Source: Clostridium pasteurianum
GTDB taxonomy: Bacteria; Bacillota; Clostridia; Clostridiales; Clostridiaceae
Assembly (NCBI RefSeq): GCF_001705235.1
Contig: NZ_MCGV01000001.1
Location: 4,406,181 to 4,470,180, forward strand
Reading direction: 5' to 3'
Length of the DNA: 64,000 nucleotides
Every line of letters starts with the position of its first letter. Position 1 is the first letter of the stretch. The translations under genes were made by a program, and so were the position numbers. The notes under the pieces are model-generated. The model worked only from the letters and a program-made list of their open reading frames with translations. It was not told where the DNA came from and ran no database searches. Below are positions 40,353 to 48,084 of this stretch, piece by piece.

Positions 40353-40711
40353 GATTTACACCTCTCTTCATAATCTATTTTATACTTTTTTGCTTTTTCA
40401 AGTTCTGCTTTTGGGGTTTTATTAGTCTTTTTAATAAAACCATTTAACATAATAAAAATATTTTTATTATAAGTAAAATAAAATATTCTTGAAGTATCAT
40501 TTCCTTGATTAATTCTTAATTCATATATTCCTTTATATTTTTCACCTTTTATTGATTTTACATAAGGTTCTTTTAAATATATTCCATATTCCCTTAATAA
40601 TCTTATTTCGTTATACGCTTTTACTCTAATTTTAGGATTAAGCTTTAGTAAAAACTCCAATACTGGTATATTCCCATTTTTCTTTTTATAATATTCAATC
40701 TGCCAATCCAT
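40349..40711 (-). CDS. HigB-like RelE-superfamily toxin (phage Gp49 type)
   Basis: 120 residues from the ATG at 40711, with AAGGAGA 6 bases upstream. WQIEYYKKKNGNIPVLEFL then YELRINQGNDTSRIFYF and NGFIKKTNKTPKAELEKAKK are the family pattern; members cut mRNA on the ribosome. The toxin gene comes first, as in higBA loci. It is the last operon of the replication island, 63 bases after the primase-like gene. Confidence 0.87.
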   Translation of the reverse strand: MDWQIEYYKKKNGNIPVLEFLLKLNPKIRVKAYNEIRLLREYGIYLKEPYVKSIKGEKYKGIYELRINQGNDTSRIFYFTYNKNIFIMLNGFIKKTNKTPKAELEKAKKYKIDYEERCKS

Positions 40712-40773
40712 TCTTTCTCCTTCTATCATGTTATCATATATGATAACTTTATTCAATATTTTTGTATCGTCTT

Positions 40774-41880
40774 TTACATCACCAATTTTTTATTTTTGCT
40801 TTTAACAATGTGTAGCATATAATCATCAATTCCTTTAAATTCATCATTCCAGATACTTTGAGTATAATTATATCTATTAACTCTTAAAGTCCATTTAAGT
40901 TTATTTAATGCTTTCTGTACAGCTTCATTTTTTTTATAATCCATATCATAAGCAATGAAAATTTTTTGTGCTTTCAATAGTTTTAAAACTTCTGGTAAAT
41001 AATTAATAGAATTTACTCCTGGTACTGCAACAAAGGTTACATCTGAAAAAATACTTGCTACCGTAGCTTTTAAAGCACCCTCTGTAATTACTACCTTTTC
41101 AGAAGAGTGACTTTTATTCCAGTGAACATGAATAAATCCATTACTCTGAGTGCCACATTCCATTCTACTTGACGAAAACCAAGGGTATTTCTTCTTAACT
41201 GCATCCTTTCTTATCTGACAACCTTGGACTTGTCCAATTGAATTTATTACTGGTACTAAAAATCCTCCTTCTTTTGGTGTCCAGAAAGTCCAATTATTAT
41301 ATTTATCAGTATAAAATCCTGGTATCCCAGATAATGTAAAACCAGAATTTATAAGTTCCCTGCATATTTTATTTTTTAGTTTCTTGTCAAATGGCAATGT
41401 TTTATAACCATTTTCAATAATATTTTTCCCTGAAAGTCCTCTATTTCTAAGATTTAAATAGTGTTTTTCGGACAATGATAATTTTCTAATTAAATTTCTA
41501 TATACCTTGTTTCTAACCTCAATAGATGCTATAGGATATAAATTTACACTAGCAGCCTTTTTAGCTTCCTTCATAAAATCAACTGTAGATGAATTTACTT
41601 CAAATCCCATTAATTCCTTATAAGCATCTTTAGTACTGCAATTATGAAGTTTTGAATAAAGTGTAATAGCCGAACCATGTTCTCCACATTTTACACAGCG
41701 GTAAACATTCTTGTATTTACCATCATCAGGAGTTAAATAAAAGTGCCCTAGTGAAGCACCACAGAATGGACAAACACTCGTAAATCTCTTCCCCTCCGAC
41801 CTGTATAATATTCTGCATTTATCCGCAACATTTAAAATACTAAGTCTAGGATTATTGTCAAAATCCTCTCTTTTACTCAA
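40774..41880 (-). CDS. Primase-like protein: CHC2-type zinc ribbon plus TOPRIM domain
   Basis: 368 residues. The zinc ribbon CPFCG...CVKCG at about 37-66 is like that of DnaG. The C-terminal half (about 205-355) has GCQIRKD, VVITEGALKATVAS (the Glu of TOPRIM), IFIAYDMDYKKNEAV (the DxD) and KGIDDYML. The DnaG middle domain and helicase-binding end are absent. Such short proteins occur on phages and plasmids (DUF3854-like). The start is a TTG with AGGAG 9 bases upstream. Probably primes replication of the element. Confidence 0.78.
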   Translation of the reverse strand: MSKREDFDNNPRLSILNVADKCRILYRSEGKRFTSVCPFCGASLGHFYLTPDDGKYKNVYRCVKCGEHGSAITLYSKLHNCSTKDAYKELMGFEVNSSTVDFMKEAKKAASVNLYPIASIEVRNKVYRNLIRKLSLSEKHYLNLRNRGLSGKNIIENGYKTLPFDKKLKNKICRELINSGFTLSGIPGFYTDKYNNWTFWTPKEGGFLVPVINSIGQVQGCQIRKDAVKKKYPWFSSSRMECGTQSNGFIHVHWNKSHSSEKVVITEGALKATVASIFSDVTFVAVPGVNSINYLPEVLKLLKAQKIFIAYDMDYKKNEAVQKALNKLKWTLRVNRYNYTQSIWNDEFKGIDDYMLHIVKSKNKKLVM

Positions 41881-41912
41881 CCTAAACAGCTCCTTTCAAT
41901 TTCTTATATGTA

Positions 41913-41946
41913 AAATAAAAGTGCTAGACATGTAATCTAACACTTT
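41913..41946 (-). terminator. Terminator upstream of the primase-like gene
   Basis: AAAGTGCTAGA and TCTAACACTTT form an 11-bp stem (one mismatch), followed by TTTTATTTTA on the minus strand, 33 bases before the primase start. Read-through must occur, or a promoter must lie inside, for the primase to be expressed. Confidence 0.75.
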
Positions 41947-42137
41947 CTTCTTTCTCTTAGCTCTAATTCCATAGCGTTTAAAGCTTCTTTTAAATTTATA
42001 AACGCTTTTTTTACTCTTTTAAAGCAAACAATAAATCTGTCTATGACTATGCCTACGAGCATTATGTTATCTCTATAGACAACAATGTAATTCCTATACT
42101 GTAAACATATAGATTGCCTGCTTATATACCCTCTCAT
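41937..42137 (-). CDS. Small basic protein of unknown function
   Basis: 66 residues, 13 Arg or Lys, with a hydrophobic middle (YIVVYRDNIMLVGIVIDRFI) and an amphipathic end. Not recognised. Its ATG overlaps the stop of the Spo0E-like gene (ATGA), and its 3' end runs into a terminator stem, so translation of it could affect that stem. Confidence 0.5.
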   Translation of the reverse strand: MRGYISRQSICLQYRNYIVVYRDNIMLVGIVIDRFIVCFKRVKKAFINLKEALNAMELELRERRKC

Positions 42138-42286
42138 AAAGACTTCACATTTAAATTTTCTTTCATAAAATTGTTTATTTCTTTTTGAAGCTGCTGTGAT
42201 TTTAATATTACATTCCTGTCTGTTAATTTATTACTTTGTATAAGCACATAAAGTTCCTGTCTTAGTTTTTCAATTTTGTTTTCCAT
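42134..42286 (-). CDS. Spo0E-like protein (putative Spo0A~P phosphatase family)
   Basis: 50 residues from the ATG at 42286 with GGTGGAAG 8 bases upstream. MENKIEKLRQELYVLIQSNK and VILKSQQLQKEINNFM follow the two-helix Spo0E pattern, with the position-specific SQ and a final helix. Spo0E dephosphorylates Spo0A~P and delays sporulation. The signature SQELD is SQQLQ here, so the conserved Asp is missing and phosphatase activity is doubtful. It is the first gene behind leader copy A on a mobile-type island. Confidence 0.55.
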   Translation of the reverse strand: MENKIEKLRQELYVLIQSNKLTDRNVILKSQQLQKEINNFMKENLNVKSL

Positions 42287-42325
42287 AAAAATCTTCCACC
42301 TTTCAAATTTTTTAATTTTAAATAT

Positions 42326-42471
42326 AAAAAAACTGCATACAAGCAGAATCTGCCTATACACAGTTTGTTAGTCATATAAATAGACCTAAATAATTGTTGC
42401 CAATAGAAAAGAATAGCAAAGACTAAAAATGTCTCTACTATTCTTATACATTATTTTTTCGTTTTTATCAC
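42326..42471 (-). promoter_or_regulatory. Island leader copy A (upstream of the Spo0E-like gene)
   Basis: In minus-strand order: GTGATA, 17 bases, TATAAG (promoter-like, 42443-42471); inverted repeat P1 AAGAATAGTAGAGAC / GTCTTTGCTATTC (42409-42445); conserved GCAACAA; short stem P2 TTAGGTC / GACTAA (42368-42389); terminator stem P3 AAACTGTGTATAGGCAGA with TCTGCTTGTATGCAGTTT and seven T (42326-42366). P3 ends 40 bases before the start codon. About 146 bp, shared with copies B, C and D. Confidence 0.8.
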
Positions 42472-42489
42472 ACAATTTTGAAACAAAAT

Positions 42490-42517
42490 AAAAAAGCTAC
42501 CACAATTAAGTGGTAGC
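42490..42517 (-). terminator. Terminator after dnaN
   Basis: GCTACCAC and GTGGTAGC form a perfect 8-bp stem with six T following on the minus strand, 62 bases past the clamp gene. Confidence 0.85.
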
Positions 42518-42578
42518 ATAAATTATATTATTCAATTAAAGGAGCTTTATATTAATTGTCATATCATTTTTCTGCTTT

Positions 42579-43721
42579 TTAAGCACTTTCTTTTAATTCT
42601 TCACCCATAATTCTCATTGGTAAAATAAGTCCAGTGAAGCTATCATCATTTACTTTCCTAATAATTGCCGGCTTTGTATTGCTATTTAAATTAATTTCTA
42701 TGTTACCGTCTTCAGTACTTATTGCTGATAACATTTCAAGCCAGTATTTTGAATTAAAAGCTATATTCATTTCTTCCCCTTGAAGTTCTTCTACTGTTAA
42801 TTCATCTTCAGCATTTCCTATTTTACTGTTAGCAGTTATAATTATTCTCTCTTTTGAAATTCTCATCCTAATCAAATTAGATTTTTCATCAATTATTGAA
42901 GTTCTGCTTATTACATCCTCTAAGTCTTCTTTATTAACTACTAGTTTTGTACTGAATTTTTCCTCAATTAAACTGCTGTATTTTATAAAATCTCCTTCCA
43001 GCAGCCTTATCTCAATAGATACATCCCCTATAACAAATTTTGCAAAGTTACTTGATATATTAAGCTTTATATCAATATCCTTATCATTGTTAGTATCCGT
43101 ATTTTTAGGAAGCACTTTTAATACTTCTTTAAGTGCCTTTCCTGGTATTATAGCAAATACATTTTTTTCAGAATCAGCAGCCAAAGTTGACATTGATAGT
43201 CTATAACCATCTATAGCAACTAAATTTAATTCTCCATTTTCTATTTCAAATAAAACTCCAGTGAGTATTGGTCGTATTTCATTCTTAGAGGTTGCATATA
43301 ATACCTCTTTTATACTTATTGCTAATTCAGAAGCTAGTACATTTACACAAGTTTCGTTTGAATTAATTACTTTTTTAGGATACTCTTCGTATTTCATTGT
43401 TATAAAGCCAGAGCTTGATTTGCCAGACTTAACAATTAGCTTTCCCATATCTGTATAAACTGTTGTATTTGCATTCTTTAGTTTCTTAACATATTCAAGA
43501 AGTAATTTGCTATTAACAACAGCCTGTCCATTTTCAAAGTCTAAGATTTTAAAATTAGAAGTAATCGTCATGTCTAAATCACTTCCGGTTATAGTTACAT
43601 CCCCATTTTTTACATCTATAAGTACTCCTGTTAAGACCTTCATAGTGTTTCTGCCGTTAATAGCTCTTGTTGCAACTTCTAAACTATTTAATAAAGTATT
43701 TTTATCACATGAAAATCGCAT
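42579..43721 (-). CDS. dnaN: DNA polymerase III beta subunit (sliding clamp), accessory copy
   Basis: 380 residues from the ATG at 43721 (GGGAGG upstream). Three clamp domains: MRFSCDKNTLLNSLEVATRA at the start, TGVLIDVKNGDVTITGSDLD near 46, RPILTGVLFEIENGELNLVA near 160 and LPMRI near the C-terminus. It is encoded among DnaX, HolA and SSB rather than beside dnaA, so it is probably a second, element-borne clamp. A P3-type terminator stands directly before its ribosome site. Confidence 0.9.
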   Translation of the reverse strand: MRFSCDKNTLLNSLEVATRAINGRNTMKVLTGVLIDVKNGDVTITGSDLDMTITSNFKILDFENGQAVVNSKLLLEYVKKLKNANTTVYTDMGKLIVKSGKSSSGFITMKYEEYPKKVINSNETCVNVLASELAISIKEVLYATSKNEIRPILTGVLFEIENGELNLVAIDGYRLSMSTLAADSEKNVFAIIPGKALKEVLKVLPKNTDTNNDKDIDIKLNISSNFAKFVIGDVSIEIRLLEGDFIKYSSLIEEKFSTKLVVNKEDLEDVISRTSIIDEKSNLIRMRISKERIIITANSKIGNAEDELTVEELQGEEMNIAFNSKYWLEMLSAISTEDGNIEINLNSNTKPAIIRKVNDDSFTGLILPMRIMGEELKESA

Positions 43722-43746
43722 GATTATTTTCCTCCCTTTATAAAAT

Positions 43747-43788
43747 AAAAACTGCATATAAGCTTTTATCCGCTCACATACAGTTTTT
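43747..43788 (-). terminator. P3-type terminator directly upstream of dnaN
   Basis: On the minus strand AAACTGTATGTGAGC pairs with GCTTATATGCAGTTT around a short loop, followed by TTATTTT, 26 bases before the dnaN ATG. Sequence and shape match the P3 stem of leader copies A-D, but the P1 and P2 parts are absent here. Confidence 0.75.
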
Positions 43789-43795
43789 TTTAGTT

Positions 43796-44209
43796 CTACT
43801 TAACTACAACTATTTTTGATGGCTGTTTTTTATTAATTTCACTTTTGTTCTCTTTAAACGAACCTCTCTTTACAACTTTTAAAAAGGTATCATAAGCAAT
43901 CTTTTTATCCATAAATCCTTTATTTCCCTTGAGAATTTGTGGAAATACTTCATTTGTAAAATACCTTAAATCAAGATTTTCATTTATAATTCTTTCTTGT
44001 GCCTCCTTAAGTTCTTTTTTCTCTTCTTCACTTTTATTCTTAATCTTTAGAAGTTCATCCTGTAGCCTCTTATTTTCAGTCTTTAATTCTTCATTTGAAC
44101 TTATAATTTCTTTATTAATGTTTTTCAAATCCTGTATTGATTCCTCCAGCTTTTTTCCTTTAAATATATAACATAAATAAGTTATTACCTTTTTAATAAA
44201 ATTTTTCAT
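43796..44209 (-). CDS. Coiled-coil protein of unknown function
   Basis: 137 residues. A short hydrophobic N-terminus (FIKKVITYLCYIF), then a long coiled coil rich in Lys and Glu (about 18-80), then YFTNEVFPQILKGNKGFMDK near 85-105 and a basic tail ending IVVVK. Not recognised. Position between SSB and the clamp suggests a replication or membrane-tether role. Confidence 0.55.
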   Translation of the reverse strand: MKNFIKKVITYLCYIFKGKKLEESIQDLKNINKEIISSNEELKTENKRLQDELLKIKNKSEEEKKELKEAQERIINENLDLRYFTNEVFPQILKGNKGFMDKKIAYDTFLKVVKRGSFKENKSEINKKQPSKIVVVK

Positions 44210-44230
44210 TATAGTTTTCCCCTTTTACAT

Positions 44231-44281
44231 AATAAATCGCTTAAGACACTTTAATATCTCAAACGATTTATTTTTAATTAT
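44231..44281 (-). terminator. Stem-loop between ssb and the coiled-coil gene
   Basis: AATAAATCG with TTAAGA pairs with TCTCAA and CGATTTATT. It lies 22 bases before the coiled-coil start. No run of T follows, so it is a weak terminator or a processing stem. Confidence 0.45.
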
Positions 44282-44295
44282 TTATAAATTGTATC

Positions 44296-44721
44296 TCAGA
44301 ATGGAATATCTCCGTCATCAATAGGTAATATATCATTATTATCTGATGATGAATTTCCTTGATTTCCAGTATTGTATTGATTGTTTTTGTTTCCATTATT
44401 AGATGAACCATAATCTAAAAACTGTGTTTCTTCTGCAATAACCTCAGTAACATATCTTTTAGTCCCATCCTTAGCATCATAGGATCTAGTTTGTATTCTC
44501 CCACTAATACCTATAAGTCTTCCTTTTGACATATAGTTTGCAACAGATTCGGCCTGCTTTCCCCATACAACAATAGGAATGAAATCTGCTTCTGGCTGAT
44601 CTTCTCTTTTGAATTTTCTGTCGACAGCTATATTAAATTGTGCTACAGCTTTTCCTGTCCCTGGAGTAAATTTTAGCACTGGATCTTTAGTTAACCTTCC
44701 TATTAATATAATTTTGTTCAT
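44296..44721 (-). CDS. ssb: Single-stranded DNA-binding protein, accessory copy
   Basis: 141 residues. The OB fold starts MNKIILIGRLTKDPVLKFTP, with FNIAVDRKF, FIPIVVWGKQAE and GRIQTRSYDAKDGTKRYVTE. A Gln/Asn/Gly-rich linker and the acidic tip DDGDIPF follow; this tip recruits partner proteins. It lies in the replication island, separate from the usual rpsF-ssb-rpsR site. Confidence 0.93.
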   Translation of the reverse strand: MNKIILIGRLTKDPVLKFTPGTGKAVAQFNIAVDRKFKREDQPEADFIPIVVWGKQAESVANYMSKGRLIGISGRIQTRSYDAKDGTKRYVTEVIAEETQFLDYGSSNNGNKNNQYNTGNQGNSSSDNNDILPIDDGDIPF

Positions 44722-44756
44722 AATAAATTTTCACCTTCCCTAATTATTTTTTGTTA

Positions 44757-45107
44757 TTAATAAAATTCTCCATCAATATCGTTGATTACAATTCTATATT
44801 CTTCGAAATCTATTCCGTAAATAACGTCAAAGCCCATTTCTGGTTTTTCAAAAGTAAAACAGCCAAAGAGTCCACTACGGTCAAGATCAGAGAAAGTTTT
44901 CATGAATTTATCAACTATCATTTTAGTTATGTTTGCTATAAGCTCTTCAGCATTATTTCGATTTGATAGTTCTACTAAAAATTCATTTGATTTATCTCTA
45001 ATGAATTTTTCAGTCTGATTTTTAACATCTTCCTCTAAATTATTTTTTATAATTGCAGGATAAAGTTCTTTTATAAAATATTCTTCTTTCCTATCTAGGT
45101 ATTTCAT
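44757..45107 (-). CDS. Unknown protein behind leader copy B
   Basis: 116 residues from the ATG at 45107 (AAAGGTGGAA upstream). Acidic and helical first, with KYLDRKEEYFIKELYPAIIK; the C-terminal half has FGCFTFEKPEMGFDVIYGID. Not recognised. It is the first gene after leader copy B and is followed by ssb after 35 bases. Confidence 0.55.
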   Translation of the reverse strand: MKYLDRKEEYFIKELYPAIIKNNLEEDVKNQTEKFIRDKSNEFLVELSNRNNAEELIANITKMIVDKFMKTFSDLDRSGLFGCFTFEKPEMGFDVIYGIDFEEYRIVINDIDGEFY

Positions 45108-45142
45108 TTTAATTCCACCTTTCAAATTTTAAAATTATATAT

Positions 45143-45284
45143 AAAAAACTACACATAGACAGAAACTGCCCACATGTAGTTTGTTAGTCAAATTGACCTA
45201 AAAATTTGTTGCTAAATAAAAAAGAATAGCAAAGACTAAAAATGTCTCTACTATTCTTATACATCTTTTTTTCGTTTTTATCAC
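45143..45284 (-). promoter_or_regulatory. Island leader copy B
   Basis: GTGATA, 17 bases, TATAAG at 45256-45284; P1 inverted repeat identical to copy A; GCAACAA; P2 TTAGGTC / GACTAA; P3 AAACTACATGTGGGCAG with CTGTCTATGTGTAGTTT. Here the P3 base pairs differ from the other copies on both sides (ACTG/CAGT becomes ACTA/TAGT), a compensatory change that supports an RNA stem. Confidence 0.8.
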
Positions 45285-45303
45285 CGCAATTTTAAAATAT
45301 TTT

Positions 45304-45497
45304 TTACATAGTAAATATAAAATAAATAAAAGCTAGTACACCTAATGCATAATCCAATATTGATTTCGTATGAATAAGCTTAAGTGCTGCCTTTTTTCCT
45401 ATAGTATAAAGTAATTCTATTTCGCTGTTTGACTATTTATTGAAAGGACAGTTGCCGAAGCAGCCAGTCCTATACTTATATGTGTTTTTCCTGTCAT
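45304..45497 (-). pseudogene. Frameshifted small YdjM-like membrane protein
   Basis: The ATG at 45497 gives MTGKTHISIGLAASATVLSI, the start of YdjM/DUF457 proteins, then stops at NSQTAK. In another frame it continues KKAALKLIHTKSILDYALGV and ends with a membrane helix at 45304. It is either a one-base-shifted gene or a remnant. Confidence 0.5.
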
Positions 45498-45510
45498 TAC
45501 CTTCACCTTC

Positions 45511-47493
45511 CTACGCTATTTTCTCATTTAGAGTTTTTCTTAATTTTTTATCTTTAAATTCTTCAATAAACTTTTTAACTTCATTTGTCATACCGCAGTT
45601 TCCCTTACCTCTACACTGCTTTACTTCATTATCTTTAACTTCTACAGTGTAAAATGGCATATCAATTTTATCTTCCTTTCGTAAAAATAGTATTACTGTT
45701 TTCCGTCTTGCCATAAGAGACATATAATTTGTTGCAACGCAGTGATCTAAAGTATTACCTTCCTTTACTAATTCAGCTGCATTTTTAGGTGGAAAAATTA
45801 TATATTCTCCAAAGTTCCATTTGAATTTCTCCAAAAGTTCATTATACATTTCTTTTATGGCTTTATCGTACAACTCCCTTTTATTATTTTTTATAAGTTT
45901 ATATATATCATCATGCTTCTGCTTTAGATTTCTTGGAAATATAACTGAATCACTTTTTATATCATATTTTAAAAGAGTACAGTTATTTAAATAATCCTCC
46001 CAATCTGAGAAAATATCATTTTCTTTCGAATGTTCATCATAATTAAGCATCTGAGACGATATATATTTAATAATCCTGTGTATAGTTATTGAGTACTTTG
46101 TGGCAAAATCAAAAATATCTTTTTCGCGGTAAAACTTATCCGCAATATAAAATATTTCTTCATTTGTAATATTAATTTTTCTCTTAAAAACCTCCTCTAT
46201 TACCTTTAGTTCGCTTATACCTGCATTTAATTTTTGAAGAAGGCTTAAAAACTTCCTATCTATTTTAAGAATGTTTTTTATGTTTTTTCCATTGAAATTA
46301 AATACATCATTTTCACCTTGACAGCAACGTCCATAAGAATAATATGATCCTAATATATCTTTAACTAAATGTATTAAATTAAGCTTCATTAATTGCTCTA
46401 TAAATGGATACTTCGTGTATAAACCTAAATAAGAATACACAGGAAATGTATACCCTGGTTCCACAGTTGCAAAATGCTTAATCTCTGAATATTTCCATAT
46501 CGTATTATTTAAAACATCATCTAGGTTTCTACTATATAGTGAAATTCTAGAATAGTCAAAGTTTAAACTACTTTCACCTTCACACCAACGCATAACATCT
46601 GTTTGCTTAAAATTTCTCCATTCATATGTTTTAATGTTAAAAGAATTATCACTACTAAACTCATAAAAATCTCTTGAAACTTCATGTATCATTAATTGAG
46701 GCTTTTTATAATTCTCTCTGTAAAATTTCCTTACACTAAAAGATCTTATAATGATACCTCCAGAAACTCTCTGTATAATAGATGTCCTTGTAAAATCCTC
46801 TACATTTTTAGATTTTCCTTCTGCCTTATATATTACTTTGCTTTTACATCTAGGACATATTCCTTCTTTATTATGTCTGGGTTTATTAACAAAAACCTTT
46901 TTACCGCAGTGAGTACAATAACCTTCCATTGCCTTATTGGTTCTCCTATATTTATAATAAATGTATCTGCTTCTAACTAAGGCTTCTTCGTCAACCCATT
47001 CTGTAAAATCATCCGGCAAATCAGGTACTATTTTCATTTTTTCATCTATTCTCTTTGTAATAATTTCATGCTTTTTTTCTAATTTTTCTTTAAGTACAGC
47101 ATTTTGAAAGTCATCTACAGCAGAAAGAGGTTTTTCTTTGACATTAAAATACTTTAATATATTTCGAGTTGATTTATTATCTACTAGGACACTATATTCT
47201 TCCCAGTACCAGTTTAAAAGATTTGAGAGAATAGCTTTACGCCACTTTATTTCTTTTGAAGTAAAATCCTGAGTTATATAGTCTTTTTTCGTTTTATCTA
47301 TAAATACTCTATAACTCAATTCTACTTTACTTGAATCTTCACATTTTGAATATATACAGAGCATTAATATATCATTATCAAAATTAATAATTTGAGAAGA
47401 TATAAAGTACTTTATATTTGTCTCTGAAAATTTTATTAAAAATGATTTTTTTAGTTTACATGTTTTTATTTCTGCTAGTTTAACTTTACGCAT
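45511..47493 (-). CDS. PcfJ-domain protein
   Basis: 660 residues from the ATG at 47493 (GGAGGTG upstream). A zinc ribbon YCTHCGKK...CPRCKSK lies near 190-215. The C-terminal PcfJ signature is GNTLDHCVATNYMSLMARRK (near 590) with VEVKDNEVKQCRGKGN. PcfJ was named in the pCF10 conjugation region but is common on phages and plasmids; its biochemical role is unknown. It overlaps the PcfK-like gene by 8 bases, so the two are coupled. Confidence 0.83.
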   Translation of the reverse strand: MRKVKLAEIKTCKLKKSFLIKFSETNIKYFISSQIINFDNDILMLCIYSKCEDSSKVELSYRVFIDKTKKDYITQDFTSKEIKWRKAILSNLLNWYWEEYSVLVDNKSTRNILKYFNVKEKPLSAVDDFQNAVLKEKLEKKHEIITKRIDEKMKIVPDLPDDFTEWVDEEALVRSRYIYYKYRRTNKAMEGYCTHCGKKVFVNKPRHNKEGICPRCKSKVIYKAEGKSKNVEDFTRTSIIQRVSGGIIIRSFSVRKFYRENYKKPQLMIHEVSRDFYEFSSDNSFNIKTYEWRNFKQTDVMRWCEGESSLNFDYSRISLYSRNLDDVLNNTIWKYSEIKHFATVEPGYTFPVYSYLGLYTKYPFIEQLMKLNLIHLVKDILGSYYSYGRCCQGENDVFNFNGKNIKNILKIDRKFLSLLQKLNAGISELKVIEEVFKRKINITNEEIFYIADKFYREKDIFDFATKYSITIHRIIKYISSQMLNYDEHSKENDIFSDWEDYLNNCTLLKYDIKSDSVIFPRNLKQKHDDIYKLIKNNKRELYDKAIKEMYNELLEKFKWNFGEYIIFPPKNAAELVKEGNTLDHCVATNYMSLMARRKTVILFLRKEDKIDMPFYTVEVKDNEVKQCRGKGNCGMTNEVKKFIEEFKDKKLRKTLNEKIA

Positions 47494-47965
47494 TATTTTC
47501 ACCTCCAAGGTCAAACAAAGACATTTGAAGAACTCCTGCCTTTGGACTTGATGGCTTTGATTTTATTTTAGTAATATTAGTTACTTCGGATAAAGTAGTT
47601 TTAACCTTTTCTTTTGTTTCCATAGCTTTCTTTGCTTTACTGTGATCCATTTTATAATAATCCCATATTAGACTATGAAATTCTTCTACAGGTAAATCTC
47701 CCGTTTGTCCATATTTCTTTCTGACATTCATAATAATATGACCTACGGCACCATTAAGAGTTGCATTCTCTTTATTTATAAGTTCACAGAGTTCATCATT
47801 TTTCATAAGCTGCTGTAAATGATAAATTGTAGCTTCAGTAAAAATAATAGTACCTGACATATTGTATATTTCTTCTGGTTTCATTTTGAGAACCTTCTCT
47901 TTAAATTGCTTATGTTCTCCATCTATTTTATTTTCAGCTTTTTGCCTTAAATTTTCATTTTCCAT
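47486..47965 (-). CDS. PcfK-like protein with a putative clamp-binding motif
   Basis: 159 residues from the ATG at 47965 (GGAGG 8 bases upstream). Helical, with KMKPEEIYNMSGTIIFTEAT near 31 and GAVGHIIMNVRKKYG near 80. It precedes and overlaps a PcfJ gene, the expected pairing. The C-terminus holds QMSLFDL near residue 148, which matches the QxSLF form of beta-clamp-binding peptides. Given a clamp gene in the same island, it may tether PcfJ/PcfK to the replication fork. Confidence 0.72.
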   Translation of the reverse strand: MENENLRQKAENKIDGEHKQFKEKVLKMKPEEIYNMSGTIIFTEATIYHLQQLMKNDELCELINKENATLNGAVGHIIMNVRKKYGQTGDLPVEEFHSLIWDYYKMDHSKAKKAMETKEKVKTTLSEVTNITKIKSKPSSPKAGVLQMSLFDLGGENNA

Positions 47966-48011
47966 ATTAAATTCCTCCATAATTTTTATTTGAATAATCC
48001 AGCTTTAAAAT

Positions 48012-48054
48012 AAAAAACTGTACATAGATGCAGTCATGCATTCACATACAGTTT
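48012..48054 (-). terminator. P3-type terminator upstream of the PcfK-like gene
   Basis: AAACTGTATGTGAATGCA pairs with TGCATCTATGTACAGTTT, followed by TTTATTTT on the minus strand, 47 bases before the start codon. Same family as P3 of the leaders, without P1 and P2. Confidence 0.75.
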
Positions 48055-48084
48055 CAATTTAATTCATATAATATTTGACTTAAT

